Shown here one piece after another: positions 1 to 8,795 of a stretch of 23,854 nt of DNA. The stretch is taken from positions 1-23,854 of the forward strand of contig CAMHCZ010000008.1 in NCBI GenBank assembly GCA_946183755.1. The letters are read 5' to 3'. A model generated the notes under the pieces. The model did no database searches. It worked only from the letters and a program-made list of their open reading frames with translations, and was not told the origin of the DNA. Both the position numbers and the translations under genes were made by a program. Within the stretch, counting starts at the first letter, position 1, and every line of letters starts with the position of its first letter. This DNA is from an uncultured bacterium. Lineage in GTDB: Bacteria; Bacteroidota; Bacteroidia; Bacteroidales; Paludibacteraceae.

Positions 1-59
1 AGGTTGCTCACCTCATACTTGCCTTCGTAGCCTTCAATGGCTTTCCAAATCTCTTCCAT
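1..59 (-). CDS. NUMOD4-motif (HNH) endonuclease, N-terminal fragment cut by window edge
   Basis: Reading the minus strand from an ATG at 59-57 gives 19 residues that run off the window edge: MEEIWKAIEGYEGKYEVSN. A tryptophan near the start, then I-x-G-Y-E-G-x-Y-E-V-S-N, is the hallmark of the NUMOD4 DNA-binding motif found at the N-terminus of HNH endonucleases of phage and free-standing homing type. The start lies only 4 nt after the stop of the preceding 157-codon gene, so the two could be translationally coupled. The nuclease domain itself is outside the window, so HNH is inferred from the usual architecture of NUMOD4 proteins. Other NUMOD4 proteins without HNH are possible. Confidence 0.7.
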   Translation of the reverse strand, partial: MEEIWKAIEGYEGKYEVSN

Positions 60-63
60 AGTC

Positions 64-537
64 TTACATTTGCGCTTCGTACTTGTAGAATGCCCTGCGT
101 ACCATGTCGATGGCAGGGTGGTCGATGTTCTTGTCGATGAAGTCGGTGAGCCCCTTGTTGGCGTTGTGGCTCTCTATCTCGTCCACCACGGCCGCGATGT
201 CCCAGCTGGTGTTCATGTCGTCCTTCACATATTGCTTCTGCGTATATACGAAGTCGTGGGAGTCAATCGTGTTTTTCGCCTCCTTCAGCGCATCGGCTAT
301 CTGGTAGCATCGGCTCTTGATGTTGGCATAGACCTTCATGCGCTCCGGGTCGGCGATGCCTTGTGACATATACTCCAGCATCCAGTGGTAGGTTTCCCTT
401 ATCTTGGAAATCTCGTCCTTGCTCGCCGTGTCCTGCATAGCGCCGGCTATCATGTCCAGCTTGGCAAGCGCGGATAATATGCGTCCGCGTGAAATATGCT
501 CGCATATATTTATGAATATCTCGTTTCTATTCACCAT
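64..537 (-). CDS. Conserved Bacteroidales hypothetical protein, probably truncated
   Basis: This is a 157-residue, mainly helical soluble protein with no signal peptide or membrane segment. Residues about 15-75 contain a helical pair ending in a Y-x-x-M-L-x-Y-M-x-Q-G-x-x-D-P-E-R stretch. From memory this resembles the N-terminus of a much longer (several hundred residues) Bacteroidales protein family of unknown function; I cannot confirm this without a search. If so, the gene is cut short here and followed within 4 nt by a NUMOD4 endonuclease gene. It starts 15 nt after the stop of the DUF3256 gene and is probably in the same transcript as tamB. No function can be assigned. Confidence 0.6.
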   Translation of the reverse strand: MVNRNEIFINICEHISRGRILSALAKLDMIAGAMQDTASKDEISKIRETYHWMLEYMSQGIADPERMKVYANIKSRCYQIADALKEAKNTIDSHDFVYTQKQYVKDDMNTSWDIAAVVDEIESHNANKGLTDFIDKNIDHPAIDMVRRAFYKYEAQM

Positions 538-552
538 AAGCCCGACGTTTAT

Positions 553-1269
553 TTACTGTCTTACGAATGAAGTGCCGTCCCAGACGAATGTTATCTGCCT
601 TGTCTTGATGTACGGAGCCACCTTGTCGCGGTCCTCCTGGCTCAGTTCCTTCTCGGAGTTGAGCGTGGCTTTCAGCGTCCTGTGGTCGCCAGCGAACGAG
701 AAGTCCACCAGCTGAAGGTCCAGCAGCGATGTCACGTACTCCTCCTTCTTGCCGTCCTCCTTTATCTTGTCCATGTCCAGGAAGTCGTTTATCGACACGT
801 TCGACAGCACCGACGACGGCAGCAATCGCCAGTCCAGAGTGAACACTCCCGTGTGCGACGAGCATGCAGGCGCGCACGCGGTGAACACGAGGAATATCGC
901 GCTCGGCTTGCCTTGTGTCTGCAGCACCTTTATCTCCAGCGCTCCGTTCTCGGAGTTCCTGACTTTCATCCAGTCGTTCTGCTGGTCGATGGAGTCTATT
1001 CTGCTGTCGCCGCCGAAGTGGTTTCTGACCTTCGGCTCCTCGCCTTTTCTCAAGCGGTCCACCATCAGAATTCGCATTTCCTGCGTCAGTGTCATGTAAT
1101 ACTGGTCCGGCATCGTCACGAAAGCCTTCTCCACGTTGCTCACTATGCCGCTTATCTGCATGCCGTCGGTCTGTGCCGCCAAGCTCTGCAGCATTGTCAG
1201 CGCAGCCGCCACAAGGACTGTCCTCAGCCCTGCGCACGATTTATTTTGCATTTTCGTCATTATCTTCAT
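553..1269 (-). CDS. DUF3256 family exported protein
   Basis: This 238-residue protein has an N-terminal signal sequence (hydrophobic residues about 15-32, ending in A-Q). The mature part has the pattern of the Bacteroidales family DUF3256: A-F-V-T-M-P-D near residue 50, a short acidic-hydrophobic core, and a C-terminal V-W-D-G-x-x-F. The role is unknown and the predicted location is periplasmic. Three in-frame ATGs (1269, 1260, 1251) all lie inside the end of tamB, whose stop is at 1241-1243; any of them keeps the signal peptide, and the longest is given. The overlap with tamB points to translational coupling in one operon. The family assignment is from recognition of the pattern, not a search. 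Confidence 0.75.
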   Translation of the reverse strand: MKIMTKMQNKSCAGLRTVLVAAALTMLQSLAAQTDGMQISGIVSNVEKAFVTMPDQYYMTLTQEMRILMVDRLRKGEEPKVRNHFGGDSRIDSIDQQNDWMKVRNSENGALEIKVLQTQGKPSAIFLVFTACAPACSSHTGVFTLDWRLLPSSVLSNVSINDFLDMDKIKEDGKKEEYVTSLLDLQLVDFSFAGDHRTLKATLNSEKELSQEDRDKVAPYIKTRQITFVWDGTSFVRQ

Positions 1270-4200
1270 TGTCTTTCTTGTTTTTCTTCTGTTTTATTTT
1301 CTTCTCCTTCTTCTTCGCTTTCTTGTCCTTCTTATCCTCCGCTATTATCTCATTTTCCACTGTCTCGCTTTTCTGCTCGGCTATCTCTATGTCGCGCTTC
1401 ACATCCTCGTCCTTGTCGATAGGCTCGTCCTCGTCGCGCTCCACGGTCTCCTTCTTCACCGTCACAGAGTCATTCTTCTCCAACGCTCTTCGCTGGCTTG
1501 CGGATATCAAGCTGTCCATCCTCGCCATTCTCTCGCGCTCCTGAGCCAGCATCATGGAGTCTCTGCGGCGTTCACGCTCTTTTCTGTCCTTGCCGAAATA
1601 CCTGTGCCACAGTCCCTTGAACGTATTAAAGTCCTCTCGGTAGAGCAGACCCACGCCTTGTGTCGTCTTCGCCGTGCCGGATATGTTGTAGTAGTAATTG
1701 TCGGCGGAATGCGTGTAAGCCTTGGCTCTGAGTTTTCCGTTTCTTGTAAGCTTATACTCCACATCGACATCGCCTATGAAGTTGCTGCTGCTCTGCTGTC
1801 CGTTTATGTAGTCGCTGCGGTATCCGAGGTTTCCGTTTATCACGAGGCGGTTATTAGGCTGATACATGAGAGCCACTTCGTACTCGCCGCCCTGCGAGAG
1901 GTCCTCGCCGTTGCCTAAGACCGCATTCACACCGACATTGAACTTGTCGCTTATCTGCGAGAGCATGTTGTTCAGCTGGCCTGACACGGTGGACGTGAGC
2001 ACCGACGCCATCTGGTTGCCCACGTTGGTCGATGACGAGTTTTGTATGTACTCCGGACGGTAGAACGCTCCGATGACAAGCAGCGAGAGTATCTCTCGGT
2101 TCATCATCTCGTCGGTGTTGACGATGTTCTTGACCTTGCGCTGCAGCTCGTTGTCGGACGGCAGTTCGAGGTCAAACTTGATGTTAGGCTGCATCAGGTT
2201 GCCGGTCAGGTTCAGCAGGCAGTTGACCGGCACTGTCGTTCTGCCGAGTCCCTCGAGGTCAGCCTCGTCCAGGATGTCGAGCAGCGATGCCGCCTGCACA
2301 TAGTACAATGCGTCAAGGTTGATTATGCCTTCTCTCGGGTCGCCGCTCCACTTTATCGTACCGCCATTGCGCAATGTGAAATCCTTTCGTATGATGTTCT
2401 GCAGCGTGAATATGTAGCTTCCCTTCTCCACCTCGTAGTTGCCGAAGAGCTGGAGGTCGGATTTCGAGTCGTACTCCATGCGTATGTTGCCCGTACCGGT
2501 GGCTTTAAGCATGTCGCCCTCGGCGCTCGTGAGAATATTGACTTCAGCGTCCGGAGTGGCCTCCACAGTGAGCGACACTTTCATGCGCGTCTCGGTCTTC
2601 TTCGGCTCGAGATACTCTTCTTCCTCCGCCACGGAGTCAACCACGGCATCCCTATCGACGTATGTTATGAAGTTGTTCACAGTCACAGTCGAGCCGTTGT
2701 CCAGCGAGAGGAACACCTTGGTATTTGGCTCGGTCCTCGCTTGTATGGTGAAGTTGGCTGCACCCGGATAGCCGAAGATTCTCACGTTTCCTGTCGCGTA
2801 CGCCTTGCCGTAGAAGTTCTGCCCGTCGCTCGCCTTGAGGTCCATAGCCAGCACATTGCGTGGCATTATGGAAATGTTATAGACGATGTTCTTGTAATAG
2901 TCATGGTGTATCTCGCCGTTGAGCAGCGCGGAGTGGTTCTCGGCGTCGCGAACGTCAATGTCCTCGAACGCGAACTTGTCCTCGCGTATCTTGACGGTGT
3001 CGCTGAAGTGGTACGCCGTATTCAGGAAATCGACTTTAAGCTTACCGTTATTCACCATGATGTCGCCTTCCATGAGGATTTTCTTCAGCGAGCCGAAGAT
3101 TCTCAGTTTGCCCGAGGCGTCGCCCGTGACATCGGACATCACGCCGTCGAGGTATTTCTGTATGAAGTCAAGCTTGAGCGACGACACATCGGCAAGGAAC
3201 TCCAGCGAGTCGTTCTTAGGGAAGTACTCGCCCTCCAGCAGTATCGAGGTGTCGCGGCGGCCGTTATCCCAAAGCCCAGCCAGCAGTCCGTCGTTGTCGC
3301 CGTCGGTTTGCTGCTTGCTCTTGAACACGTGTCCCTTGGCGTGCAGCCTTCTGGTCTGGCTGTCCCATTCGCTCTTCAGGTCCACGTCGCCCCACACGGA
3401 GTTGTTGAACGTGAAGTCGTCGGCTGTGGCGTCGATATTCAGCACCATCGGTCCGAGCAGTCCATAGACACAAGCCTTGCCGTTAATCATCGCATCCAGG
3501 TCAACCGCATGAACGCCGACAAGGTCCATTATATAAGCCAGACGCACACCGCTCAGGTCCACATCAATACTGTCGGACATGCTCTTGGATGCCATGCCGT
3601 CTATCTTGACATACTGCTTGTCGTGGTCCATCTCGAAACCCTTGATGAAGAAGCTCTTGAAGTCGGTGTCGATATGGCTCTTGCGCATGTTCCACTGGTC
3701 GTCGTTGATGGATATGAACGTCGGCATGACATCGACCGACGCGAGCAGCGACGAGAGTGTGTCGCCACGCATCTCTCGGTGCAGCAGACCTTCGAGGCTC
3801 AGCGAGCCGTACGACAGCGAAGGATTGTCCCAGTTCACGTTCACCTGCACCGAGTCGTGCGCCGCATTAGCCATCAGTCCCAATCCCGTATGGCCGTTGT
3901 AGCGCGAGTTTATTCTCAGCGACGCAATGTCGTAGTCGTTGTCTAACAGTATGAGCGTAGAGTCAATGCTCTTCTGCTTCTTGCCGAACTTGACGACCGG
4001 AATCTCAGCCCTCGCGTTGAACTTGCCTGTCCTGTCGCTGAAGTGCCCCGACAGATAAGCCCCCTTGCCCACTCTGACGGTGCTTCCGAGTATTTCCGAG
4101 AGCTTATTTATGTTTATGTTGTCTATTCTTATGTCGAACTCGTTGTTGCACTTCACGTCGGCGGCGTTCTTCTTCTCCTTGGCGAACAGCGCTGGCAGAT

Positions 4201-6070
4201 AGCGCTTTCCTGCATTCTTCAAGCTGTTCGGCAGTTTGGTTATCTCATAGTCGCCGCTCACCTTCACGCTCATCAGGTCGGACGAGAGTATGAGCGAGTC
4301 GCGCTTAGGGGTAACCACGGACACTATCTCGATGTCGTTGAGCCTCAGTCGTTTCTCGCCGTTATTGAGCGTCAGATTGTTCACATAGACGTCGGCTCTG
4401 TTGTTGTTCGACTCCAATTCGCCACGGAAGTCGAGGCTCACGTTGCCCGAGAGCGAGAGGTCCTCGTAGCCTTTCACCAAGTTCAGCTTGTGCGGCTGCA
4501 GGGTGTTGACGTTCACGGTGAATGCTCCCGTCCGCAATGCCTTGGAGTAATTGAAACTGCCGGAGAAGTCCACATCGGCGTTCTCGTCGTCCATGTCTAT
4601 CAGTCCGTCGAACTCCTGCCCTTTCAGATTTCCGTCTATGTGTATGTTCTTGTAGTCGTATCCCTTGAATGCCAGTTGAGACACATCGCCCTTGACCCAG
4701 CATGTGAATCCGTTCTTCTTCGACCATTCGCCCGACGAATTCAGTTTGAAGCTCGTCTGCCCGAGCTGGCTCTTGTCGCCAAGCAGCTTAGCGAGGTTCA
4801 GGTTGTTGGCGCCCACTTCGCCGTTGTATCTCACGTTCTTGAATTCGTCAGCCGACTCCAAATGCATGTCCATGTTCACCAGGCCGATGTCCGACAACAC
4901 CTCGCCATAAGCCACCAGATCAGTCAGATAGCCAGACACCGAGCCTCTGTACTTGACCTTGCCCAGTCCGTTGAGCTGCTTAGGCATCGCCACCGGCTTT
5001 CCGCTGATTTTCGCTATCAAGTCGGAGAGCATCGGCATAGTCGTGCCGAGTTCCTTGATGCCGACGTAGGCGTATGTCTCGTTTATATCAGGCAGTCCAG
5101 CCAGATCGACCGACATGCGTCCCCATGCGCCGCCGTTGTCGCAGTCGAACGCCAGATTGTACAGGTGCATGTTGCCGAATGTGCCTTTGAAGTGTGTGGA
5201 AAGCTCCACTTTGTCCGACAGTCCGCCTAATCTCGGCAGCAAGAACTTCAGGTCTCTGAGCGCCACGACCGATTCGTCCATAGCGACCTCCAGCATGACG
5301 TTCTTCCAGTCCAGCGACTCCTTGACCTTCTCCTTGCCGCTGGCGTCGCGCGTTACGGTTTTTATCCACGTCTCGTCGTAATTAGCCACGACACTGTCAA
5401 GCCGTATCTCAGACGACGGCATCCTCAGCACAAAGTCCGACACTTTGGCCTGCGCCGTGTCCGCCACAAGCCGTCCTTTCAGATCAACGACATTCAGACC
5501 GCCCTTCTCCGCGCACCTGAAGTTCAGTATCTGCACATTCAGGAAGCCCTTGCGGTACTCGTCGAGACGGAACTCGCCGTTTATGCCGCTAAAGCGCATG
5601 TGGAAATAATCCATCTTGCCGCTCTTGCGCGGTTTCCTCATGTCGTCGTAGGTGAAGACCGAGTTTTTCAGAGTCAGATGGTTCACTCGGTAATTCATGC
5701 GGGATTTTTCCTTCTTCTTGTCGCTCTTCAGCGCGTCTATCAGGAAACGGAGGTTCAGCTGACCGTCCTTTTGCTTTTTCAGGTGGAACACAGCGCCGTC
5801 GAGAGTGACATCGGTGACATAAAGCCGGCTGTCGGTTACCAGACACCACAAATCGAAGCCAGCGACCGCCTTGGCAGCGTATATCATCGTGTCTTTGCGC
5901 TGGTCCTCCACATAAAACCCGTTCAAAGAAACTTTATCGAAAAGTTCTATATCAACAGATTCTATTTGTACCTTTGCATTGAGTTTCTCACTGGCGTATG
6001 CCGCAGCCTTTTGCACAAGATAATTCTGCACGGTGTTATTCTGGAGTAACAGCAGGATTGCGCCTTGCAC
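1241..6070 (-). CDS. tamB: TamB-like translocation and assembly module protein
   Basis: This very large protein (1609 residues from the GTG at 6070) is made of repeated beta-strand-rich segments of AsmA/TamB type. It ends with the conserved DUF490/TamB C-terminal domain (about residues 1150-1510) and a Bacteroidota-specific, highly charged Lys/Glu tail. TamB spans the periplasm from an inner-membrane anchor and helps insert outer-membrane proteins or move lipids. The reading frame is open upstream of 6070 to a stop at 6143-6145. The extra 24 codons encode K-R-I-K-K-A-V-Y-I-F-I-V-V-I-A-V-L-L-F, a typical anchor, but contain no ATG, GTG or TTG. The true start is therefore probably a rare codon such as ATC at 6121-6119. 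It is first in the minus-strand operon with DUF3256. Confidence 0.9.
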   Translation of the reverse strand: MQGAILLLLQNNTVQNYLVQKAAAYASEKLNAKVQIESVDIELFDKVSLNGFYVEDQRKDTMIYAAKAVAGFDLWCLVTDSRLYVTDVTLDGAVFHLKKQKDGQLNLRFLIDALKSDKKKEKSRMNYRVNHLTLKNSVFTYDDMRKPRKSGKMDYFHMRFSGINGEFRLDEYRKGFLNVQILNFRCAEKGGLNVVDLKGRLVADTAQAKVSDFVLRMPSSEIRLDSVVANYDETWIKTVTRDASGKEKVKESLDWKNVMLEVAMDESVVALRDLKFLLPRLGGLSDKVELSTHFKGTFGNMHLYNLAFDCDNGGAWGRMSVDLAGLPDINETYAYVGIKELGTTMPMLSDLIAKISGKPVAMPKQLNGLGKVKYRGSVSGYLTDLVAYGEVLSDIGLVNMDMHLESADEFKNVRYNGEVGANNLNLAKLLGDKSQLGQTSFKLNSSGEWSKKNGFTCWVKGDVSQLAFKGYDYKNIHIDGNLKGQEFDGLIDMDDENADVDFSGSFNYSKALRTGAFTVNVNTLQPHKLNLVKGYEDLSLSGNVSLDFRGELESNNNRADVYVNNLTLNNGEKRLRLNDIEIVSVVTPKRDSLILSSDLMSVKVSGDYEITKLPNSLKNAGKRYLPALFAKEKKNAADVKCNNEFDIRIDNININKLSEILGSTVRVGKGAYLSGHFSDRTGKFNARAEIPVVKFGKKQKSIDSTLILLDNDYDIASLRINSRYNGHTGLGLMANAAHDSVQVNVNWDNPSLSYGSLSLEGLLHREMRGDTLSSLLASVDVMPTFISINDDQWNMRKSHIDTDFKSFFIKGFEMDHDKQYVKIDGMASKSMSDSIDVDLSGVRLAYIMDLVGVHAVDLDAMINGKACVYGLLGPMVLNIDATADDFTFNNSVWGDVDLKSEWDSQTRRLHAKGHVFKSKQQTDGDNDGLLAGLWDNGRRDTSILLEGEYFPKNDSLEFLADVSSLKLDFIQKYLDGVMSDVTGDASGKLRIFGSLKKILMEGDIMVNNGKLKVDFLNTAYHFSDTVKIREDKFAFEDIDVRDAENHSALLNGEIHHDYYKNIVYNISIMPRNVLAMDLKASDGQNFYGKAYATGNVRIFGYPGAANFTIQARTEPNTKVFLSLDNGSTVTVNNFITYVDRDAVVDSVAEEEEYLEPKKTETRMKVSLTVEATPDAEVNILTSAEGDMLKATGTGNIRMEYDSKSDLQLFGNYEVEKGSYIFTLQNIIRKDFTLRNGGTIKWSGDPREGIINLDALYYVQAASLLDILDEADLEGLGRTTVPVNCLLNLTGNLMQPNIKFDLELPSDNELQRKVKNIVNTDEMMNREILSLLVIGAFYRPEYIQNSSSTNVGNQMASVLTSTVSGQLNNMLSQISDKFNVGVNAVLGNGEDLSQGGEYEVALMYQPNNRLVINGNLGYRSDYINGQQSSSNFIGDVDVEYKLTRNGKLRAKAYTHSADNYYYNISGTAKTTQGVGLLYREDFNTFKGLWHRYFGKDRKERERRRDSMMLAQERERMARMDSLISASQRRALEKNDSVTVKKETVERDEDEPIDKDEDVKRDIEIAEQKSETVENEIIAEDKKDKKAKKKEKKIKQKKNKKDNEDNDENAK

Positions 6071-6150
6071 GAAAAGAAGGACCGCTATTACGACAATGAA
6101 TATGTAAACTGCTTTTTTGATACGTTTTTGCTGACTACGGTATTAACTTA

Positions 6151-6158
6151 CAAAAATA
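6151..6158 (-). promoter_or_regulatory. Putative -7 box for the tamB operon
   Basis: On the minus strand the bases TATTTTTG match the Bacteroidota -7 consensus TAnnTTTG exactly. No good -33 TTTG is seen at the expected distance. Transcription would start near 6143, leaving about 20 nt before the suspected ATC start at 6121. This supports the view that the start of tamB is upstream of the GTG at 6070. Confidence 0.45.
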
Positions 6159-6209
6159 ACATTTATTGCCAATAAATACAGGCGTTAGACCTATAAATAT
6201 AATTAAGAC

Positions 6210-7232
6210 ATGCTTCCTCTTATTCTTTCCATAGAATCCTCATGCGACGACACTTCGGCTGCCGTGATGCAAGGCAAGCTGCTGCTGTCGAACGTGGTGG
6301 CCAGCCAGCAAGTACACAAGCAGTACGGCGGCGTGGTACCGGAACTCGCATCAAGAGCGCATCTGCAGAACATCGTCCCTGTAGTGCATCAGGCACTGGC
6401 ACAGGCCGGCGTGAAAAAAGAAGACCTCAACGCAGTGGCATTCACACGCGGCCCGGGACTCATGGGCTCATTGCTGGTAGGCACATCGTTCGCCAAGAGT
6501 TTCGCCCAGGCGCTCGGCCTTCCGCTCATCGACGTGAACCACCTGCAGGCGCACATTCTTGCCAACTTCATCGACGAGAAGGACGCCGAGAACAAGCACC
6601 CAGAGTTCCCGTTCCTTTGTCTGCTCGTCAGCGGCGGCAATTCGCAGATTGTGCTTGTGCGCAGTCCTCGCGACATGGAGATAATAGGACAGACTATAGA
6701 CGACGCTGCCGGCGAGGCTTTCGACAAATGCGCCAAGGTCATGGGATTTCCGTATCCCGGAGGCCCGATAATCGACCGGCTCGCCAAAGTCGGCAACAGC
6801 AAGGCGTTCACCCTCGCAAAGCCGCAAATCAAGGACCTCGACTACAGTTTCAGCGGGCTTAAGACATCGTTCTTGTACCTGCTGCGCGACAAGATAAAGG
6901 AGAATCCGAACTTCATCGAGGAGAACAAGGAAGATCTCTGCGCATCGCTCCAGCACACTGTCGTGAGCATACTCATGAACAAATTCGCCAAGGCTGTGAA
7001 AATGCACCCCGAGGTGAAGGACATAGCCATAGCAGGAGGCGTGTCTGCCAACTCCGGACTGAGAGACGAGTTCACCGAATTCGGACAGCGTCGCCACCTG
7101 AACGTTTTCATACCTAAACTGGCGTTCACCATGGACAACGCCGCCATGATCGGCGCTGCGGCGTACTACAAATACTTAGACAAGGATTTCTGCTCCGTGG
7201 ACCTTCCACCTTTTGCGAGAGTAGAGATATAA
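6210..7232 (+). CDS. tsaD: tRNA N6-adenosine threonylcarbamoyltransferase TsaD
   Basis: TsaD transfers the threonylcarbamoyl group from TC-AMP to A37 of tRNAs that read ANN codons, working in the cytoplasm with TsaB and TsaE. All hallmarks of the family are visible in 340 residues of normal length: the N-terminal E-S-S-C-D-D-T; metal-binding H111 and H115 in N-H-L-Q-A-H; S-G-G-N-S; the G-E-A-F-D-K-x-A-K-x-x-G-x-x-Y-P-G-G-P segment; A-G-G-V-S-A-N-S-x-L-R; and D309 in T-M-D-N-A-A-M-I-G. The start is the only sensible ATG, following a divergent promoter region shared with tamB. The next gene begins 10 nt after its stop, so the two are likely co-transcribed. Confidence 0.97.
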   Translation: MLPLILSIESSCDDTSAAVMQGKLLLSNVVASQQVHKQYGGVVPELASRAHLQNIVPVVHQALAQAGVKKEDLNAVAFTRGPGLMGSLLVGTSFAKSFAQALGLPLIDVNHLQAHILANFIDEKDAENKHPEFPFLCLLVSGGNSQIVLVRSPRDMEIIGQTIDDAAGEAFDKCAKVMGFPYPGGPIIDRLAKVGNSKAFTLAKPQIKDLDYSFSGLKTSFLYLLRDKIKENPNFIEENKEDLCASLQHTVVSILMNKFAKAVKMHPEVKDIAIAGGVSANSGLRDEFTEFGQRRHLNVFIPKLAFTMDNAAMIGAAAYYKYLDKDFCSVDLPPFARVEI

Positions 7233-7242
7233 CACTTTGGTC

Positions 7243-7836
7243 ATGAGTGAATTAAAAAGAAAAATCAAATACTTCTTTTCAAAGGAGAATCCGATAAGAG
7301 ACGTTGTCATTTTCGTCATCATGCTGCTCGTGGCTAATGCCGTCTGGAAATTCTGTTTTCAGGGAGACAATTACCACAAGGAGATAATGCTGTTCGGCAA
7401 ATGGAATGTGGAGTTCCTTTTTCAATGGGCGATAGACAGCACCGCGTACCTGTCGAGCTCGCTGCTCAACCTCCTCGGCTTCGGCTCCACAATAGGTCCC
7501 GACAACATAGTGACTTTCGCCAACGGCAACGGGGCCAAAATCGTGTGGGGATGCACTGCCATAAAGCAGTCGTTCATATTCGCAGTCATCATCCTTTGCT
7601 CAAAAGGCAGGCTGAAAGACAAAGCGCTATTCATAGCCATAGGATTTGTGATTATATACATCATCAACATCCTGAGAATAAGCACTATATTAGGCGTCAT
7701 GAAATACAGCCCGGAATCATTCGAGCTGCTTCACGGAATCATACTTAAATACCTTTTCTACATTTGCATTTTCTTCATGTGGGTGTTCTGGGAAGAGAAA
7801 TTCGCTGAGAAAAAGAGACTGAAAAATGAAAAATAG
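7243..7836 (+). CDS. Exosortase/archaeosortase family membrane protein
   Basis: This is a small polytopic membrane protein (197 residues from the ATG at 7243; a TTG two codons upstream is less likely). About five hydrophobic helices are visible, near residues 20-36, 100-120, 128-145 and 165-182, with a further one around 56-80. The exosortase catalytic triad is in the right order: C104 in V-W-G-C-T-A-I-K-Q, R145 in I-L-R-I-S, and H164 in L-L-H-G-I-I-L-K-Y. Exosortases are transpeptidase-like enzymes that process C-terminal sorting tails of secreted proteins. No target with a PEP-CTERM-like tail was seen in the window. It is packed between tsaD and a BASS transporter and overlaps the latter by 11 nt. 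The family call is good; the substrate is unknown. Confidence 0.8.
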   Translation: MSELKRKIKYFFSKENPIRDVVIFVIMLLVANAVWKFCFQGDNYHKEIMLFGKWNVEFLFQWAIDSTAYLSSSLLNLLGFGSTIGPDNIVTFANGNGAKIVWGCTAIKQSFIFAVIILCSKGRLKDKALFIAIGFVIIYIINILRISTILGVMKYSPESFELLHGIILKYLFYICIFFMWVFWEEKFAEKKRLKNEK

Positions 7837-8794
7837 CATCATAAATTTCATAAAGAACTGGACGTTGCCAATAGCCATGGTGACAGGCGTGATAATGTAT
7901 TTCACGCTGGCAAGCTTCGAGGTTTTCGCGCCTGTGAGACATCCGGTCCATGTTTTTGTGAATAACTTCTGCCCGATACTTGTGTTCGCGCAGCTGTTCG
8001 TGACATTCTGCAAGATTAATCCAAGAGAGCTTATGCCTTCGAGATGGCACATCTGGCTGGGACTGTTTCAGTTACTGTCGGCGCTTGCTGTAGCTGCGGT
8101 TGTGATATTCCTGTGCAAGGAAGCCAACGCCCTCAGGTACGGACTCGAAGGCATCGTCGTCATGCTGATATGCCCGACCGCCACAGCCGCAGCCGTAATC
8201 ACAGGCAAACTCGGTGGCAATGCAGCTTCGCTCACCACCTACACGCTCATATCAAACATCATCGCCGCCATAACAGTTCCGCTCTTGTTCCCTCTTATGG
8301 AGCCGTCGGACATAAGCTTCATAAGCGCATTCTCTAAAATGCTCGGAAGAGCGGTACTCCTGCTCATCGCTCCTTTCATACTCGCCTTCATCCTCAGGAA
8401 AGCATGGCCGAGAGCGCAGGAAGCCGTGGCAAGGCAGAAGGACTTGGCATTCTATTTGTGGGCGATATGCCTGACTTGCATAATCGGAGTAGCTGCACAC
8501 GTTTCTGTGACCTGCGACGTACCTGCCACCGAACAGATACTCACAGCATTGGCAATACTCGTGACATGCGCCGCGCTTTTCGTCGTAGGCAAAAAACTGG
8601 GAAGCCGATTCGGCGACAGAATCAGTTGTGGTCAAGCATTGGGACAGAAAAACACCACGCTCGCCATTTGGATGACATACGTGTATCTGAACCCGTTCGC
8701 CGTGATAGGTCCGGGCAGCTACATCGTCTGGCAGAACATAATAAACAGCTACCAGCTATACCTTAAACGCAAAAACAAGCTAAGAATAAACTGA
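7826..8794 (+). CDS. Bile acid:sodium symporter (BASS) family transporter
   Basis: This 322-residue protein has about nine to ten hydrophobic helices and little else, as expected for an inner-membrane carrier. The two conserved crossover regions of the BASS/ASBT fold can be seen: C-P-T-A-T-A-A-A-V-I-T-G-K-L-G-G-N around residues 113-129, and G-Q-A-L-G-Q-K-N-T-T-L-A around 270-281. Members import organic anions with sodium; the substrate cannot be told from sequence. The start overlaps the end of the exosortase-like gene by 11 nt, and the next gene begins one base after its stop, so these genes form one operon. It could also belong to the related arsenite-permease or pantoate-type branches, but the motifs favour BASS. 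Confidence 0.85.
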   Translation: MKNSIINFIKNWTLPIAMVTGVIMYFTLASFEVFAPVRHPVHVFVNNFCPILVFAQLFVTFCKINPRELMPSRWHIWLGLFQLLSALAVAAVVIFLCKEANALRYGLEGIVVMLICPTATAAAVITGKLGGNAASLTTYTLISNIIAAITVPLLFPLMEPSDISFISAFSKMLGRAVLLLIAPFILAFILRKAWPRAQEAVARQKDLAFYLWAICLTCIIGVAAHVSVTCDVPATEQILTALAILVTCAALFVVGKKLGSRFGDRISCGQALGQKNTTLAIWMTYVYLNPFAVIGPGSYIVWQNIINSYQLYLKRKNKLRIN

Positions 8795-8795
8795 T

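Noticed and set aside
2042..3946. 634-codon open frame on the plus strand opposite tamB, and another at 4043-5230
   Set aside because: They are composition shadows of the tamB gene: no signal, domain or promoter is seen, and the His/Val/Arg-rich translation is typical of the antisense frame of a real gene.
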